This document shows, in pieces, positions 63,070 through 64,000 of a stretch of DNA of 64,000 nt. Numbering within the stretch: the first letter of the stretch is position 1; each line of letters starts with the position of its first letter. A model generated the notes under the pieces. It searched no databases and was not told the origin of the DNA. It saw nothing but the letters and a program-made list of their open reading frames with translations. This DNA comes from Amorphus coralli DSM 19760 (lineage in GTDB: Bacteria; Pseudomonadota; Alphaproteobacteria; Rhizobiales; Amorphaceae), in contig NZ_KB894571.1 in assembly GCF_000374525.1 (NCBI RefSeq), positions 1-64,000 on the forward strand, given 5' to 3'. The position numbers and the translations under genes were made by a program.

Positions 63070-63921
63070 ATGGCGCAGCTGGAAAGCGACCTCCTGCGGA
63101 CCTTTCTTGCGGTGGCAGAAGCAGGCAGCGTGACCGAGGGAGCTGCGCGCGTCTTCCGCTCCCAGTCTGCGGCCAGCCTGCAGCTCAAGCGGCTCGAGGC
63201 CACCGTTGCCCAACCCCTGTTCGAGCGCCACGGACGCGGCGTCACCCTCACCGATGCCGGTCGCAGGCTGCTGCCGGTCGCCCGCGAGGTGACCGAGCGC
63301 CTCGATGGCGCGTTGCGCGACCTTGCACCCGGCGGCCTGCGCGGCCGGCTGCGCCTCGGCATCCCCGACGATCAGGGGCGCACCCGCCTTGCCCGGATCA
63401 TCGCGACTGTCGCCCGCTCCCATCCGCTGCTGGAGCTGGAGGTCACGTGCGCGCTGAGCAAGTCTTTCTCCGATGATCTCGCCAGGGGGCGCCTCGACAT
63501 TGCCGTCTACGAGGTCGAGACGCCCGGTCCTGGCGAGGAACGCCTGACCCGGGAGCCGACTGTCTGGGTCAGCGCGCGCCATCGAAATATCGTCAATATC
63601 GATCCGTTGCCGGTGGCCCTGTTCGACCCCGCCTGCTGGTGGCGGGACGTGGCACTCGCGTCGCTGCGCCAGCGCGACAGGCCGTTTCGCATCGTCTTTT
63701 CCAGCCACAGCGTCGCCGGCGTGCTGGCGGCGGTGGAGACCGGCGTCGGCGTTGGCCTGCTGGGCCGGACCGCCATCGGCGACGACCTGGCGATCCTTGG
63801 CGAGGATCAGGGATTCGGCCCGACCCCGGACTCGATCCTGGTGCTCGCAACGGCACGGACGGAGGAGACGCCTGCCATCCAGGCCATGAAGGCGGCCATC
63901 CGGGCCGCCTTTCACGACTGA
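63070..63921 (+). CDS. LysR-family transcriptional regulator
   Basis: The ATG at 63070 gives 283 residues (a TTG at 63058 is possible). The N-terminal helix-turn-helix is at about residues 3-60 (LLRTFLAVAEAGSVTEGAARVFRSQSAASLQLKRLE, shown here as a consensus-like stretch), followed by an effector domain (about 90-280). Divergent from the ArsP_1-type permease gene, which it probably regulates. The region after it, up to the window end, holds no further gene start that I can support. Confidence 0.9.
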   Translation: MAQLESDLLRTFLAVAEAGSVTEGAARVFRSQSAASLQLKRLEATVAQPLFERHGRGVTLTDAGRRLLPVAREVTERLDGALRDLAPGGLRGRLRLGIPDDQGRTRLARIIATVARSHPLLELEVTCALSKSFSDDLARGRLDIAVYEVETPGPGEERLTREPTVWVSARHRNIVNIDPLPVALFDPACWWRDVALASLRQRDRPFRIVFSSHSVAGVLAAVETGVGVGLLGRTAIGDDLAILGEDQGFGPTPDSILVLATARTEETPAIQAMKAAIRAAFHD

Positions 63922-64000
63922 CGCGGCCTGAGGCCCAGGGGGCATGAAAAATGTAGAATCCAACTTGAAATCGGTTTCGTCCCCTCCGGCGGACGGGCTA

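Overview
The window is GC-rich (roughly two-thirds G+C), densely packed and organised in short operons with many 4-nt stop/start overlaps (ATGA, GTGA, TTGA) and frequent GTG or TTG starts. The gene content (TRAP and TAXI solute transporters, ExoD, CHAD, a MepA-type endopeptidase, DMSP-lyase-like cupin, many LysR/IclR/TetR regulators of catabolic operons) fits an alphaproteobacterium, most likely Hyphomicrobiales and possibly marine or soil-associated. That placement is inference from gene content and base composition. No insertion sequence, phage gene, integrase or CRISPR array is visible, so this reads as ordinary chromosome. One RNA gene is present, tRNA-Ser(GGA).

Layout. 1-7.7 kb: an acetamidase/formamidase gene divergent from a TAXI-type TRAP transporter, IclR regulator, ACMSD-like amidohydrolase and FAD aromatic hydroxylase, apparently an uptake-and-degradation operon for an aromatic acid, closed by a strong hairpin. 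7.8-11 kb: small exported or membrane proteins of unknown role. 11.2-16.2 kb: a YhiI/RbbA/YhhJ-like three-gene ABC exporter. 16.2-20.6 kb: housekeeping-type genes (CDF metal exporter, MepA, CHAD, MsrA). 21 kb: tRNA-Ser. 21.4-25.6 kb: a signalling module (hybrid histidine kinase with Hpt, periplasmic molybdopterin-oxidoreductase-fold protein, small ORF, LuxR-type response regulator) with repeated CGGATAG elements. 26-28.9 kb: LysR regulator divergent from an NTF2-like/SDR/exported alpha-beta hydrolase operon. 29-39.5 kb: a CoA-dependent acid catabolism locus (enoyl-CoA hydratase, thiolase, AMP-forming ligase, DctPQM TRAP transporter, indolepyruvate-oxidoreductase-like fusion, TetR).

40.4-51 kb: a long same-strand block with a Tat-exported amidohydrolase, an outer-membrane beta-barrel, a choloylglycine-hydrolase family enzyme, glutamate decarboxylase, a membrane protein and a complete YtcA-MdtNOP-like tripartite efflux system. 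The joining of amide hydrolysis, glutamate decarboxylation and efflux, with no GadC antiporter, is the most interesting candidate system here. 51-56 kb: MgtE, ExoD and a diguanylate cyclase carrying three tandem periplasmic amino-acid-binding-type domains. 56.2-58.1 kb: acyl-CoA dehydrogenase plus a DMSP-lyase-family cupin. 58.3-64 kb: methyltransferase, phosphoesterase, AraC/Fsr-like pump and LysR/permease divergent pairs.

All functions are assigned by reading motifs and recognising families by eye; no database search was possible. Start sites were moved from the longest frame wherever a ribosome-binding site, signal peptide or overlap pointed to an internal start.
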